In this document: in pieces, positions 1 to 7,887 of the stretch
Position numbering within the stretch: position 1 is the stretch's first letter
Layout of the letters: each line of letters begins with the position of its first letter
Origin: Aquirufa lenticrescens
GTDB lineage: Bacteria; Bacteroidota; Bacteroidia; Cytophagales; Spirosomataceae
Assembly (NCBI RefSeq): GCF_019916085.1
Contig: NZ_CP049834.1
Span: 1,436,001-1,500,000 of the forward strand
Length of the DNA: 64,000 bases
Reading direction: 5' to 3'
Made by a program: the position numbers and the translations under genes
Notes under the pieces: generated by a model
What the model saw: only the letters and a program-made list of their open reading frames with translations
Databases searched by the model: none
Told to the model about the DNA's origin: nothing

Positions 1-852
1 ACAGCTTATTCAATCATTCATTCGATTGATTTAGGATCAGCTAAGGCGGAGGATTTGAACTTCGTGTTACAGCCTTTTGATATCGTATCCGTGCGTAAAT
101 CACCTTCTTATCGTTCGCAAATCACGGTTTCGGTAGAAGGAGAAGTATTGTATCCAGGTAATTATACCTTATCAGGAAATAAAGAGCGCCTTTCGGATAT
201 CATCGCTCGCTCAGGTGGTTTGAAGCAAACGGGATATGCTACGGGTGCCATTTTATTGCGGAAGACTCGAGTGAACCAAACGTCTGCGGATGAGGCGTTG
301 TTCTCTTCAAAAATCAATACGATTTCAAATCAATCGAAGCGTAGTTCGGGCAATTCATTTGCGGCTACTGATACGGCGAAAATCGCATCGAATGTGAATG
401 GTTTGTTGGTGGATCAAAAACCGGTAGGCATTCGTCTAGCCGAGGCAATGGAGAAGCCAGGGTCATTGTATGATATTATTTTAGAGGAAGGAGACGTAAT
501 CAAAGTGCCTAAGCTAACGCAGACGGTACAGACTTTTGGGGCAGTGAATGTTCCACGCCAAATCGCCTACCACAGTGGTTTAGGATTCCGTCGTTTAATC
601 TCAGAGTCTGGTTGGTTCGCTCCTAATGCAGCCCGCCGTTACGCCTACATGGTGCGTCCTAATGGTGAGATTAAAACAACGAAACGTTTCCTATTATTCC
701 GCTTTTATCCAAGCTTAGAGCCAGGCGCGGAGGTATATGTACCAGCGAAGAAGGATAAGCGTCCTATTTCTACGCCAGAATATATCGCGATGGGAACGGG
801 TCTAGCTTCACTAGGAGGCTTAATTATCGCATTAATTAACACGGTGAAATAA
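1..852 (+). CDS. SLBB-domain polysaccharide export protein (Wza-like), 5' truncated by window
   Basis: This is the C-terminal part of an outer-membrane polysaccharide export protein of the Wza family. The frame is open from base 1, so the true start lies upstream; the TTG at 55 is internal. About 283 codons are visible. Two SLBB-like stretches can be seen: one around QITVSVEGEVLYPGNYTLS followed by LSDIIARSGGL, and a second around VQTFGAVNVPRQIAYHSGL with a matching LISESGW. A hydrophobic segment near the C-terminus (GTGLASLGGLIIALINTV) fits the membrane-spanning helix of Wza proteins. The stop overlaps the start of the chain-length gene by one base, so the two are probably translated together. 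Wza-type proteins form the outer-membrane pore through which capsule or EPS leaves the cell. Confidence 0.85.
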   Translation, partial: TAYSIIHSIDLGSAKAEDLNFVLQPFDIVSVRKSPSYRSQITVSVEGEVLYPGNYTLSGNKERLSDIIARSGGLKQTGYATGAILLRKTRVNQTSADEALFSSKINTISNQSKRSSGNSFAATDTAKIASNVNGLLVDQKPVGIRLAEAMEKPGSLYDIILEEGDVIKVPKLTQTVQTFGAVNVPRQIAYHSGLGFRRLISESGWFAPNAARRYAYMVRPNGEIKTTKRFLLFRFYPSLEPGAEVYVPAKKDKRPISTPEYIAMGTGLASLGGLIIALINTVK

Positions 853-1883
853 TGGCAGACAAGAAAACTATCGTGCTGGGAGATGTGATCGAATCAATCA
901 AACGATTCTTTAGCTATTTGCGTTCACAATTTATGTTGATCGCTTTGTGCGCTGTTGTAGGTCTTGTTTTACCACTGATCTACCGTGCCATGCAAAAACC
1001 GGCTTACGCGGCGTCTACAACGTTTATCCTAGAAGAGAAATCTGCCGGTGGCGGAGGCCTTGCGGGGATTGCTTCGCAAGTGGGTTTGGATTTAGGGAGC
1101 CTAGGAAGTGGTTCAAGCTTGTTTACGGGCGATAATATTTTAGAGATCATCAAGTCCCGCGTCATTATTGAGAAGGTATTGTTGACGCCTATATCGGGTT
1201 CCGCAGGTAAGACCTTAGCGGATTTGTATTTGGAGTTTTCGGGTTTAGGTGAGCGTTTGCCGGCTCCGGTTTCGTTTACTATTCTATCTGATTCTGCTGC
1301 GGCACCTGCTCATTCCGTTTATCAGGATTCGGTACTGTATGTGATGTACGAACAAATCGCGAAGAAAAACGTGTCTGTAGATCGCTTGAACAAGAAGGGT
1401 TCCATCTTCAAAATCGTAACGGTTTCTCAAAATCAAGTCTTCTCGAAGAATTTCGCTGAGCGTTTATTGAAAGAGACTACTACCTATTACGTGAATGTGA
1501 AGACAAGCACTGCAGCGGCGAATGTGAAGCGTTTGCAGGCGCGAGGAGATTCTTTATTGCGCGTTTTAAATGCTAAGTCATACAATGCGGCTTCTTTCCA
1601 GATTCTAGATCCTAATGTGGCCTTTAAATCGATGTCAGTTCCAGCGGAAGTGAGTTCTCGTGATAAATCTATCGTTTTCAGTATCTATGCCGAAGTAACG
1701 AAAAACTTAGAGATGAGTCGCATCGCCTTGGTTTCTCAGACGCCAGTGATTCAATTATTGGATGTGCCTAAATTCCCTTTAATGGATGATCGCAAGTCTT
1801 ATGTATTCTTAGGATTCGCTGGATTGTTTGCTGGATTATTGGTCGGATTCTTCCTTTGCCTCTACCTTTATACGGATAAATAA
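852..1883 (+). CDS. Wzz/GumC-like chain-length determinant protein, no kinase domain
   Basis: This 343-residue inner-membrane protein has the architecture of a polysaccharide co-polymerase: a short cytoplasmic N-terminus, a transmembrane helix at about residues 27-47, a long periplasmic domain, and a second transmembrane helix at about 317-339. The N-terminal part (PAYAASTTFILEEKS) resembles the Wzz domain. It ends just after the second helix and lacks the BY-kinase domain of Wzc, so it is the kinase-free form and any tyrosine kinase must be elsewhere. It starts at an ATG sharing one base with the upstream TAA. In these systems it sets chain length and couples polymerisation to the Wza pore. 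Confidence 0.85.
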   Translation: MADKKTIVLGDVIESIKRFFSYLRSQFMLIALCAVVGLVLPLIYRAMQKPAYAASTTFILEEKSAGGGGLAGIASQVGLDLGSLGSGSSLFTGDNILEIIKSRVIIEKVLLTPISGSAGKTLADLYLEFSGLGERLPAPVSFTILSDSAAAPAHSVYQDSVLYVMYEQIAKKNVSVDRLNKKGSIFKIVTVSQNQVFSKNFAERLLKETTTYYVNVKTSTAAANVKRLQARGDSLLRVLNAKSYNAASFQILDPNVAFKSMSVPAEVSSRDKSIVFSIYAEVTKNLEMSRIALVSQTPVIQLLDVPKFPLMDDRKSYVFLGFAGLFAGLLVGFFLCLYLYTDK

Positions 1884-2602
1884 TGCGTCGGGTGTTTCTA
1901 TTGCGCGCTTACGGAGATTTTGCGATAGCGGTGCAAGCCCTTGCTGCGACCGATGTGATCATAGCTTCTCTGCATTTGAAACCCTTGTATGACGCGCTGA
2001 TATCTCGTGGCTGCATTTCGCCTCTTTCGATTGGCTTCGTGGATTTTGGGATCACAGGATCGCAATTAAATCTGTTTACGAATAAGACTTTTTTCAGTAG
2101 TGACACATTTCGTCAATTATCGAAAATCAAGCAATATGTGCGCGCGAATCCAGGTTCAAGCGATTTTGTCGAACAAAGCGCTCGACTGGGTCTTTTGAAT
2201 TTCTTTACGGGGCACTCGTTTAAGGCGATTTTCGAAACAGGGCAACCGGTGTATGCGGCCTATGGTTTGCCTGCGCAGGGATTGGTCAGGAATGGCGACA
2301 AGGTGTTGATCTTGCCAGATGCGCGGTTGCCTAAACGTGTCATTCCTTCCTCGATTTTGGCGCGAATCGATGGTCAAGTAGCGCAGTTCGGGTCTGATTA
2401 TACTACGTTCGAGCAATTAATCGACTTGATTCAAGCGTCTGATTATGTGGTGACTTCAGATTCATTGCCCTTGCATTTGGCCTATCTATGCCGCAAGCCC
2501 CATTTCATTCTATACCCTGATGGGGGCAAGCAGGATTTCTTTACGCCGGACGCCTTAGCTTCTGGATCTTTCAGCACGTTCAGCCAATTCACTCATGTTT
2601 AA
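1883..2602 (+). CDS. GT9-like (heptosyltransferase-type) glycosyltransferase, short form
   Basis: The C-terminal part (QASDYVVTSDSLPLHLAYL followed by RKPHFILYP) resembles the donor-binding region of GT9 heptosyltransferases, where a DS/T-GxxH-like motif follows a short strand. The N-terminus (RRVFLLRAYGDFAIAVQAL) also resembles the GT9 start, which normally reads lixrxxxxGDxixxxp. At 239 residues it is about 100 shorter than usual for the family, so part of the N-terminal domain is reduced or lost. It lies in the EPS gene chain: its ATG overlaps the preceding stop and its end overlaps the next gene by eight bases. It probably adds a sugar to the lipid-linked repeat unit. Donor and acceptor cannot be predicted. 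Confidence 0.6.
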   Translation: MRRVFLLRAYGDFAIAVQALAATDVIIASLHLKPLYDALISRGCISPLSIGFVDFGITGSQLNLFTNKTFFSSDTFRQLSKIKQYVRANPGSSDFVEQSARLGLLNFFTGHSFKAIFETGQPVYAAYGLPAQGLVRNGDKVLILPDARLPKRVIPSSILARIDGQVAQFGSDYTTFEQLIDLIQASDYVVTSDSLPLHLAYLCRKPHFILYPDGGKQDFFTPDALASGSFSTFSQFTHV

Positions 2603-3287
2603 ACGCGCATTTGTTCTTTTTGCGGAACACGAGACGGAACGAAAGGCCCATGTGGAGGCTATGCGATCTGCGCTTCCTGCGTTAGAAGTTGTGGAACCAG
2701 TATTTCCGTCACGAGTGCACGTTCCTTTTGTAGAAGCGCTGATAGAGAAATCTTACGAGCGGACTGGTAAGGGATTATTGCCCACCGAAATTGGGGTGAT
2801 TTTGAGCCATCGGAAGGTGTGGTCGCTGATTGCGCGCGAAAGTTCAGAGGAGCATTTCTTGGTACTAGAATCCGACAGCCGAATCTTGAAGCCGGAACTT
2901 TTGCAATCAGAAACGGCAGAGAAATATGATTTATTTTTCTGGGGAGCTTGGAATGGTTATGCTAGTTTGAAGAAGTCAACGGCTCAACACGGTGTAGGGG
3001 AGCCCTTGATTAAGTCCGTTTATGGGGCTTACGGCTATTCATTGAACGCGAAAGCCGCGAAGTATTTGTTACAAAAAACAGCACGGATTGCCTATCCGGT
3101 AGACATGTACAAGCGTTTTGTGGATCCTACGGAGATTTCTTTGGGTGCCATTGTCCCGGAAGTGATTTCGACCTGGCGTACCTCTGATTCGTTGATTCGA
3201 AGCGAGAGTCGCAGACATCTGTTGACCGCTGAATTAATTCGGATGATTTTCTATTGCCGAAACACGATACAATCGTACTTTTGTTAA
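2595..3287 (+). CDS. Glycosyltransferase family 25 (LPS/EPS biosynthesis)
   Basis: This 230-residue protein matches the GT25 pattern of the LgtB/LpsA type: an N-terminal strand (KRAFVLFAEHETERKAHVEAM), a conserved LLPTEIGVILSHRKVWSLIA segment, then FLVLESDSRI in place of the usual vLEDDa metal-binding motif. The later stretch KSVYGAYGYSLNAKAAKYLL is also typical. The substitution of S for a D in the DxD region (ESDS) is worth noting, because it could change metal use or activity. GT25 enzymes usually transfer galactose or glucose. The gene overlaps its upstream neighbour by eight bases. Confidence 0.75.
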   Translation: MFKRAFVLFAEHETERKAHVEAMRSALPALEVVEPVFPSRVHVPFVEALIEKSYERTGKGLLPTEIGVILSHRKVWSLIARESSEEHFLVLESDSRILKPELLQSETAEKYDLFFWGAWNGYASLKKSTAQHGVGEPLIKSVYGAYGYSLNAKAAKYLLQKTARIAYPVDMYKRFVDPTEISLGAIVPEVISTWRTSDSLIRSESRRHLLTAELIRMIFYCRNTIQSYFC

Positions 3288-3289
3288 AT

Positions 3290-4111
3290 ATGCGTACACC
3301 TAAATCCATCGTTGCGATTACTTGGGACGGCAAGTCTAGCCCCATGGACCACATCCATTTCGATGTGGAGCCCGCTTTCGATTGGTTATTGTACGATTAC
3401 AGTGGTGCGATTACGGAGGCTCCCATGCCCGTAGCGCATTATCTATCTATCAAATCAGAATGCAAGGGTGATGTGATGCAGCATATTTACGCATCTTTGG
3501 TTTCAACTCCGTTGAACTACATCGGATTTCTAGATGATGATCAAATCATCTCTGTTTCCGATCTGAACAAGCTCTTTTTCATTGCATCTTTAGAGAAATT
3601 AGATGTGTTTCAGCCTAGCTTGAACCACGATTCCTATTATAATTTACGCCAATTCATCCATAAGCCTGGTTATTTAGTTCAAGATACGTGGTGGGTGGAA
3701 ATAATGTCGCCATTTTACAGCGAGGCAGTTTTTCAAGCCGCTGGACCTCATTTCAAGCATTCGATTTCTGGTACGGGACTCGATGTGTATTTGATCCCTA
3801 CGATCCAACGCCTAATAGGAAAGACGAAAACGGCGGTAGTACATGGGGTGCAATTGAAACATGCACGTCCGATTCGTACGGATAACCGAGTGTTCTCGAA
3901 CGGGAAGACGAACCTAGAAGAGATTCGCTATGTGCAGGGCGTTTGCCGCCAAATGGCCGCCGAAAATCCACAGCATTTCGACTCAGATTTTCATTTTCAC
4001 GTGTTAGACCGTCGTTATGTGCACGGAGTGCCTTTGGCCTATAAAATCCAACGTATTCCCCGGATGATTCGAAACCTATATAAACTAATCGTGGACGCGA
4101 GTTACCGCTAA
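3290..4111 (+). CDS. Unrecognised protein of EPS locus, GT-A-like with DDD motif
   Basis: I do not recognise this 273-residue protein with confidence. It contains YIGFLDDDQIISVSDLNKLF, which looks like the DxD metal-nucleotide site of a GT-A glycosyltransferase, then a WWVEIMSPFYSEAVF region and SGTGLDVYLIPTIQRLIG, where the G-D resembles acceptor-site residues. The general order (DDD, W-rich stretch, then G-x-D and H) recalls the DUF707/DUF616 kind of predicted glycosyltransferase. I chose the ATG at 3290, two bases after the upstream stop; an in-frame TTG at 3254 would add 12 residues inside the previous gene. Its place among transferases supports a role in repeat-unit assembly. Confidence 0.5.
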   Translation: MRTPKSIVAITWDGKSSPMDHIHFDVEPAFDWLLYDYSGAITEAPMPVAHYLSIKSECKGDVMQHIYASLVSTPLNYIGFLDDDQIISVSDLNKLFFIASLEKLDVFQPSLNHDSYYNLRQFIHKPGYLVQDTWWVEIMSPFYSEAVFQAAGPHFKHSISGTGLDVYLIPTIQRLIGKTKTAVVHGVQLKHARPIRTDNRVFSNGKTNLEEIRYVQGVCRQMAAENPQHFDSDFHFHVLDRRYVHGVPLAYKIQRIPRMIRNLYKLIVDASYR

Positions 4112-5559
4112 TGGAGACCCGGAAAAATGTCTTTTATAATGTGATATTAGCGATTACGCAGGTTTTATTCCCGCTAATCACGTTTCCGTATTTGGCGCGA
4201 ACGCTAGGTCCAGAGCACGTAGGCGTCTTAAATTTCGCGGAGAGTTTTGCCAAGTATTTTGTTTTATTAGCCGCCTTGGGAATTCCGATTTACGGGGTGC
4301 GCGAAGTGGCTAAGGCAGCCACAGATCGTACTTTATTAACAAAGACTTTTAGCGAAATTTTTATCATCAATGCGCTAGGAACGCTGTTACTAAGTCTGGT
4401 TTTCCTCTTTTTTATTATCGCTGTTCCACAATTAGCAGCAGAGAAATCCCTTTTCTCCTGGGCGCTGGGCTATTTTATCCTACAAGTATTCCAATTAGAA
4501 TGGTTCTTCAGCGGAATGAACCAATTCAAATTCATTGCCATTCGTTCCCTCATGATTCGGCTTTGCTTCATCGCTGCCGTTTTCTTGTTCATCCGAAATA
4601 CTTATGATTACGTGAATTATTTCCGGATGCAGGTGGGATTAGCGGTGATATTAGCAGCATTTAATGGAAAAAGGCTGTGGGATTTACTGGACTTCTCGAG
4701 TCTTTCTTTCGCGCGTTTAGAGTTAAAGAAACACATCAAACCGATGGCTTTGTTGTTTTTAACCATCTTCACAATTTCCGTTTATTTCTCGCTCGATACG
4801 ATATTATTAGGTTTTCTAGCAGACAATGAAAGTGTGGGGTATTATTCCTCTGCCTTGAAACTCAACCGCCTTTTTATCGGCGTTTTAAGCGCCATTTCGG
4901 TGGCGATGTTCCCAGGACTCGTGAGTTTATACCACAAAGGGGAGAAAGAGGCTTTTGTGGTGATGGTAAAGCAGTGTTTTTATGTGCTCGTAAGCCTTTC
5001 GATGCCTTTGGTCTTAGGAATCGTTACCTGTGCGCCTGAGATCATCCATATCTTGCTAGGAACAGCCTTTGATCGGGCGATCTTACCGCTGCAAATCACC
5101 GCGCCGCTGATCTTGATCATCAGTATGTCGGGGATTTTTGGCTTCCAAATCCTCAGCGCGGTAGGCAAGGACAAATCCATTCTCATCTCTGCGTTAATCG
5201 GGATGTTTATCAGTATAATTTTGGCGTTCCTTTTAGTCCCTACGCTGAAAGAAGAAGGGGCGGCCATTACGATTCTGTTGACGGAATTAGCCGTTTGCAT
5301 CGCCTTCGTTTTCTTTACGCGAAAAGAGATTTCGCTGTCGAATTACACGACGGTCTTCTTACAACAGTTACTGGGTCTGATTCCGTACTTGGGAATCGTG
5401 TTCTTGTTCAAACTTTTTGTTCCTACGCTATTATTGCGTTTGCTGGTGATAGGGGTGTTCTCGCTGGCTTGGTTTGTGGTATATCAATTAGTGATTCTGC
5501 CAGAAAACGTATTCAGCGCGCAAATCAAACGCTGGATTGATCATCTCCAAAAAGATTAA
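4111..5559 (+). CDS. Wzx-type polysaccharide flippase (MOP superfamily)
   Basis: This 482-residue polytopic membrane protein carries about 12-14 hydrophobic helices. The N-terminal signature (QVLFPLITFPYLARTLGPEHVG, then LNFAESFAKYF) is the classic start of Wzx/RfbX flippases of the MOP superfamily. Such proteins move undecaprenyl-linked repeat units across the inner membrane so that Wzy can polymerise them. The ATG overlaps the stop of the preceding gene by one base. With the Wzy-like and Wzz-like proteins in the same run it defines this locus as Wzx/Wzy-dependent rather than ABC- or synthase-dependent. Confidence 0.92.
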   Translation: METRKNVFYNVILAITQVLFPLITFPYLARTLGPEHVGVLNFAESFAKYFVLLAALGIPIYGVREVAKAATDRTLLTKTFSEIFIINALGTLLLSLVFLFFIIAVPQLAAEKSLFSWALGYFILQVFQLEWFFSGMNQFKFIAIRSLMIRLCFIAAVFLFIRNTYDYVNYFRMQVGLAVILAAFNGKRLWDLLDFSSLSFARLELKKHIKPMALLFLTIFTISVYFSLDTILLGFLADNESVGYYSSALKLNRLFIGVLSAISVAMFPGLVSLYHKGEKEAFVVMVKQCFYVLVSLSMPLVLGIVTCAPEIIHILLGTAFDRAILPLQITAPLILIISMSGIFGFQILSAVGKDKSILISALIGMFISIILAFLLVPTLKEEGAAITILLTELAVCIAFVFFTRKEISLSNYTTVFLQQLLGLIPYLGIVFLFKLFVPTLLLRLLVIGVFSLAWFVVYQLVILPENVFSAQIKRWIDHLQKD

Positions 5560-5560
5560 T

Positions 5561-6310
5561 ATGCTATCCATCGTTATCTGTTCAAAGAATAAGGAATTAT
5601 GCGATCAATTGGTAGCTAATATCAACCAGACCATTGGTATACCGTTCGAACTTGATATTATAACAGGCGCGGAATCGATTTCGCAAGCCTATGAATCTGG
5701 CTTAAAAAAAAGTAGTGGGGAATTTTGCTTATTTCTGCACGAGGATGTGCTTTTTCACACTCAAGATTGGGGTAAAACGTTGTTAGATCATTTTAACAGT
5801 GATCCATTTCTTGGTTTAATTAGTGTGGCTGGGTCCAAAACCCACACGATTGTTCCATCTGCTTGGTGGGATTGTTTAGAAAACGATAAGTTGATCCGAA
5901 TTTTACAACATAAGCCCGGCGGCCAAACCGAAGATCAAAATCAAGGATTTGAAGCGGGCAAATTAGTGGAAGTAGCAGTGATCGATGGCGTATTTATGGC
6001 TTTGAGAAAAAAGACAGAATCCCATTTTGATCAGACTTTAACAGGATTTCATGGATACGATTTGGACTTATCCCTAGCTGTTCAAGAAAAAGGCTACAAA
6101 GTTGCTGTCATTCAGGACGTGTTACTGGAGCATTTCTCCTTAGGTAATTTGCACCTAGGCTGGTTAACAGCCTTACTGCACGTACATAGAAAATACAAAC
6201 ATGTATTACCACTTGCTAGGGGAGGTGCTGAATCTAGCTTGCTTCAAGAGATTCGGAATATCAGTCAATTGTTCAAGCATTATGTAAACTTAGTAAGGAA
6301 GAATTCCTAA
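5561..6310 (+). CDS. Family 2-type glycosyltransferase
   Basis: This 249-residue GT-A-fold enzyme starts MLSIVICSKNKELCDQLV, typical of the compact GT2-like family whose members have a short N-terminal Rossmann half. The SGEFCLFLHEDVLF segment carries an HEDV motif where the DxD lies in related enzymes, and FHGYDLDLSLAVQEKGYKV is the familiar G-x-D-x-D-xx-x region. The ATG at 5561 follows the flippase stop by one base; an upstream in-frame TTG lies inside wzx and is unlikely to be used. Its base composition looks slightly more AT-rich than the genes before it, which is common for serotype-specific transferases. Confidence 0.75.
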   Translation: MLSIVICSKNKELCDQLVANINQTIGIPFELDIITGAESISQAYESGLKKSSGEFCLFLHEDVLFHTQDWGKTLLDHFNSDPFLGLISVAGSKTHTIVPSAWWDCLENDKLIRILQHKPGGQTEDQNQGFEAGKLVEVAVIDGVFMALRKKTESHFDQTLTGFHGYDLDLSLAVQEKGYKVAVIQDVLLEHFSLGNLHLGWLTALLHVHRKYKHVLPLARGGAESSLLQEIRNISQLFKHYVNLVRKNS

Positions 6311-6318
6311 CTTTGTTT

Positions 6319-7887
6319 ATGAAGTTTTTGCTATCGCTTTGTTGCGTTTTGTGTTTGTTTTGGACTCCATTATGGGCCCAAAACTCCATCCCCGTAGGAT
6401 TCTCCGATATTGATGAGCAAATGCGCAACCTGCAACTATTGGGTAAATTAGACGCGAATCAGTCGATGCTGGCTAGGCCCTTTTATTCTACGGGAAAGCA
6501 AAGCATGCAAGATTTGTATCGATTGATCGATCCTGCTGCTAAAGACTCTATGAAGAGCTATAAAAAAGGCCTTTTCCAGGCTATTTTATTGCCGGCTTCC
6601 CTTTCTCAAAAATTGAACACCTCTCGACCATACGGCTGGAACGATCAGGCGATGTCCGTTTCGAATGGTTACCAAATGCAAGCAAGTGCCGGAATTTATG
6701 CTCGATTTAGCATTTTACACGTACAGTTCAAACCAGAATTCGCGCATACAGGTTCCGCAGATTACGAAACTAGCGATGCCTGGGGACAGGTAAATCCATC
6801 CATTGATCGCTATAGTTTAGGTCAATCCTCGGTACGCTTAGAAGCAGGAGGAATTTCACTGGGAGTATCGAATCAGAACCTTTGGTGGGGGCCAGGACAC
6901 TACTCTTCATTGCTGATGACGAATAATGCGCCAGGTTTCTTGCACTACAGTTTGAATACAACGCGTCCTCTGAAAACACCCATCGGATCCTTTGAATTTC
7001 AATTGATTTTAGGTCGAATGACGCGTGATTCCTTGCAGGGCTATGAGAATGCGGCATTAAAACAAAGAAATCTTTCGGATCGACCTAAAAATCGCCAATA
7101 CAATGGAATCGTTTTGACCTACCAACCTCGGTTTATGAAGAACGTATTCTTCTCTGTCTCTCGAGCATTCCAAAACTACGATGTCGCTAAACCAGAGGCA
7201 AAGTTTATGAATACCTACTTGCCGGTATTAAATAACCTGTTTAAGAATGATTATAATGACGATACGCTGAGTAAAGACCAGATCTTAAGTCTTTCCACCC
7301 GCTGGTTAATGCCGAAAAATCACGCGGAAGTATACGCTGAATTTGGCTATAACGATGCCAAACAAAACCTCCGTGACTTGTGGTTAGATATGGCTCATTC
7401 GTCCGCTTGGGTGGTTGGATTCAAGAAACTACATCCACTTAACAACCGGACCTTTATTGAGGTTTTTGGAGAAGCGACTAAAATGGCGCAAAGCCCTTCC
7501 TATTTGATGCGGTCTGCTTATAATTGGTATGAACATTGGCAAGTATTAGATGGATATACGAATGACAACCAAATCATAGGCAATGGAGTAGGTCATGGTA
7601 ACAATGTGCAGACGATAGGGGTAAGCTGGAATCAAGGCTGGAAGAAAATAGGGCTTACATTTCAGCATGTGGCCCAAAATCCGATGTTAGAGACCGGTCA
7701 ATCTGCAGTAAGAACCCGTTTAGTCAAATGGGATGATTATGCCTACGGTTTACAAGGAGGATATCGCTACAAAAAGCTCTTATTTACGGCGGATGTGAAA
7801 TGGGTTAATTCCAGCAATTATTTATGGGAAAAGGATCATTCGAAATCGAATGTTTACGCCTTCATTAATACGATTTTCTTATGGTAA
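6319..7887 (+). CDS. Wzi-family capsule assembly outer-membrane protein (copy 1)
   Basis: This 522-residue protein begins with a clear signal peptide (KFLLSLCCVLCLFWTPLWAQ) and continues as a beta-strand-rich outer-membrane protein. The diagnostic stretch NLWWGPGHYSSLLMTNN, followed by PGFLHYSLNT and then PIGSFEFQL, belongs to the capsule-assembly Wzi family. Wzi in E. coli is an 18-stranded barrel that binds capsular polysaccharide at the cell surface. I chose the ATG at 6319, because the TTG two codons earlier gives no better signal peptide. It overlaps the next Wzi-like gene by seven bases, so the two are probably co-translated. One of three paralogs in this locus. Confidence 0.85.
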   Translation: MKFLLSLCCVLCLFWTPLWAQNSIPVGFSDIDEQMRNLQLLGKLDANQSMLARPFYSTGKQSMQDLYRLIDPAAKDSMKSYKKGLFQAILLPASLSQKLNTSRPYGWNDQAMSVSNGYQMQASAGIYARFSILHVQFKPEFAHTGSADYETSDAWGQVNPSIDRYSLGQSSVRLEAGGISLGVSNQNLWWGPGHYSSLLMTNNAPGFLHYSLNTTRPLKTPIGSFEFQLILGRMTRDSLQGYENAALKQRNLSDRPKNRQYNGIVLTYQPRFMKNVFFSVSRAFQNYDVAKPEAKFMNTYLPVLNNLFKNDYNDDTLSKDQILSLSTRWLMPKNHAEVYAEFGYNDAKQNLRDLWLDMAHSSAWVVGFKKLHPLNNRTFIEVFGEATKMAQSPSYLMRSAYNWYEHWQVLDGYTNDNQIIGNGVGHGNNVQTIGVSWNQGWKKIGLTFQHVAQNPMLETGQSAVRTRLVKWDDYAYGLQGGYRYKKLLFTADVKWVNSSNYLWEKDHSKSNVYAFINTIFLW

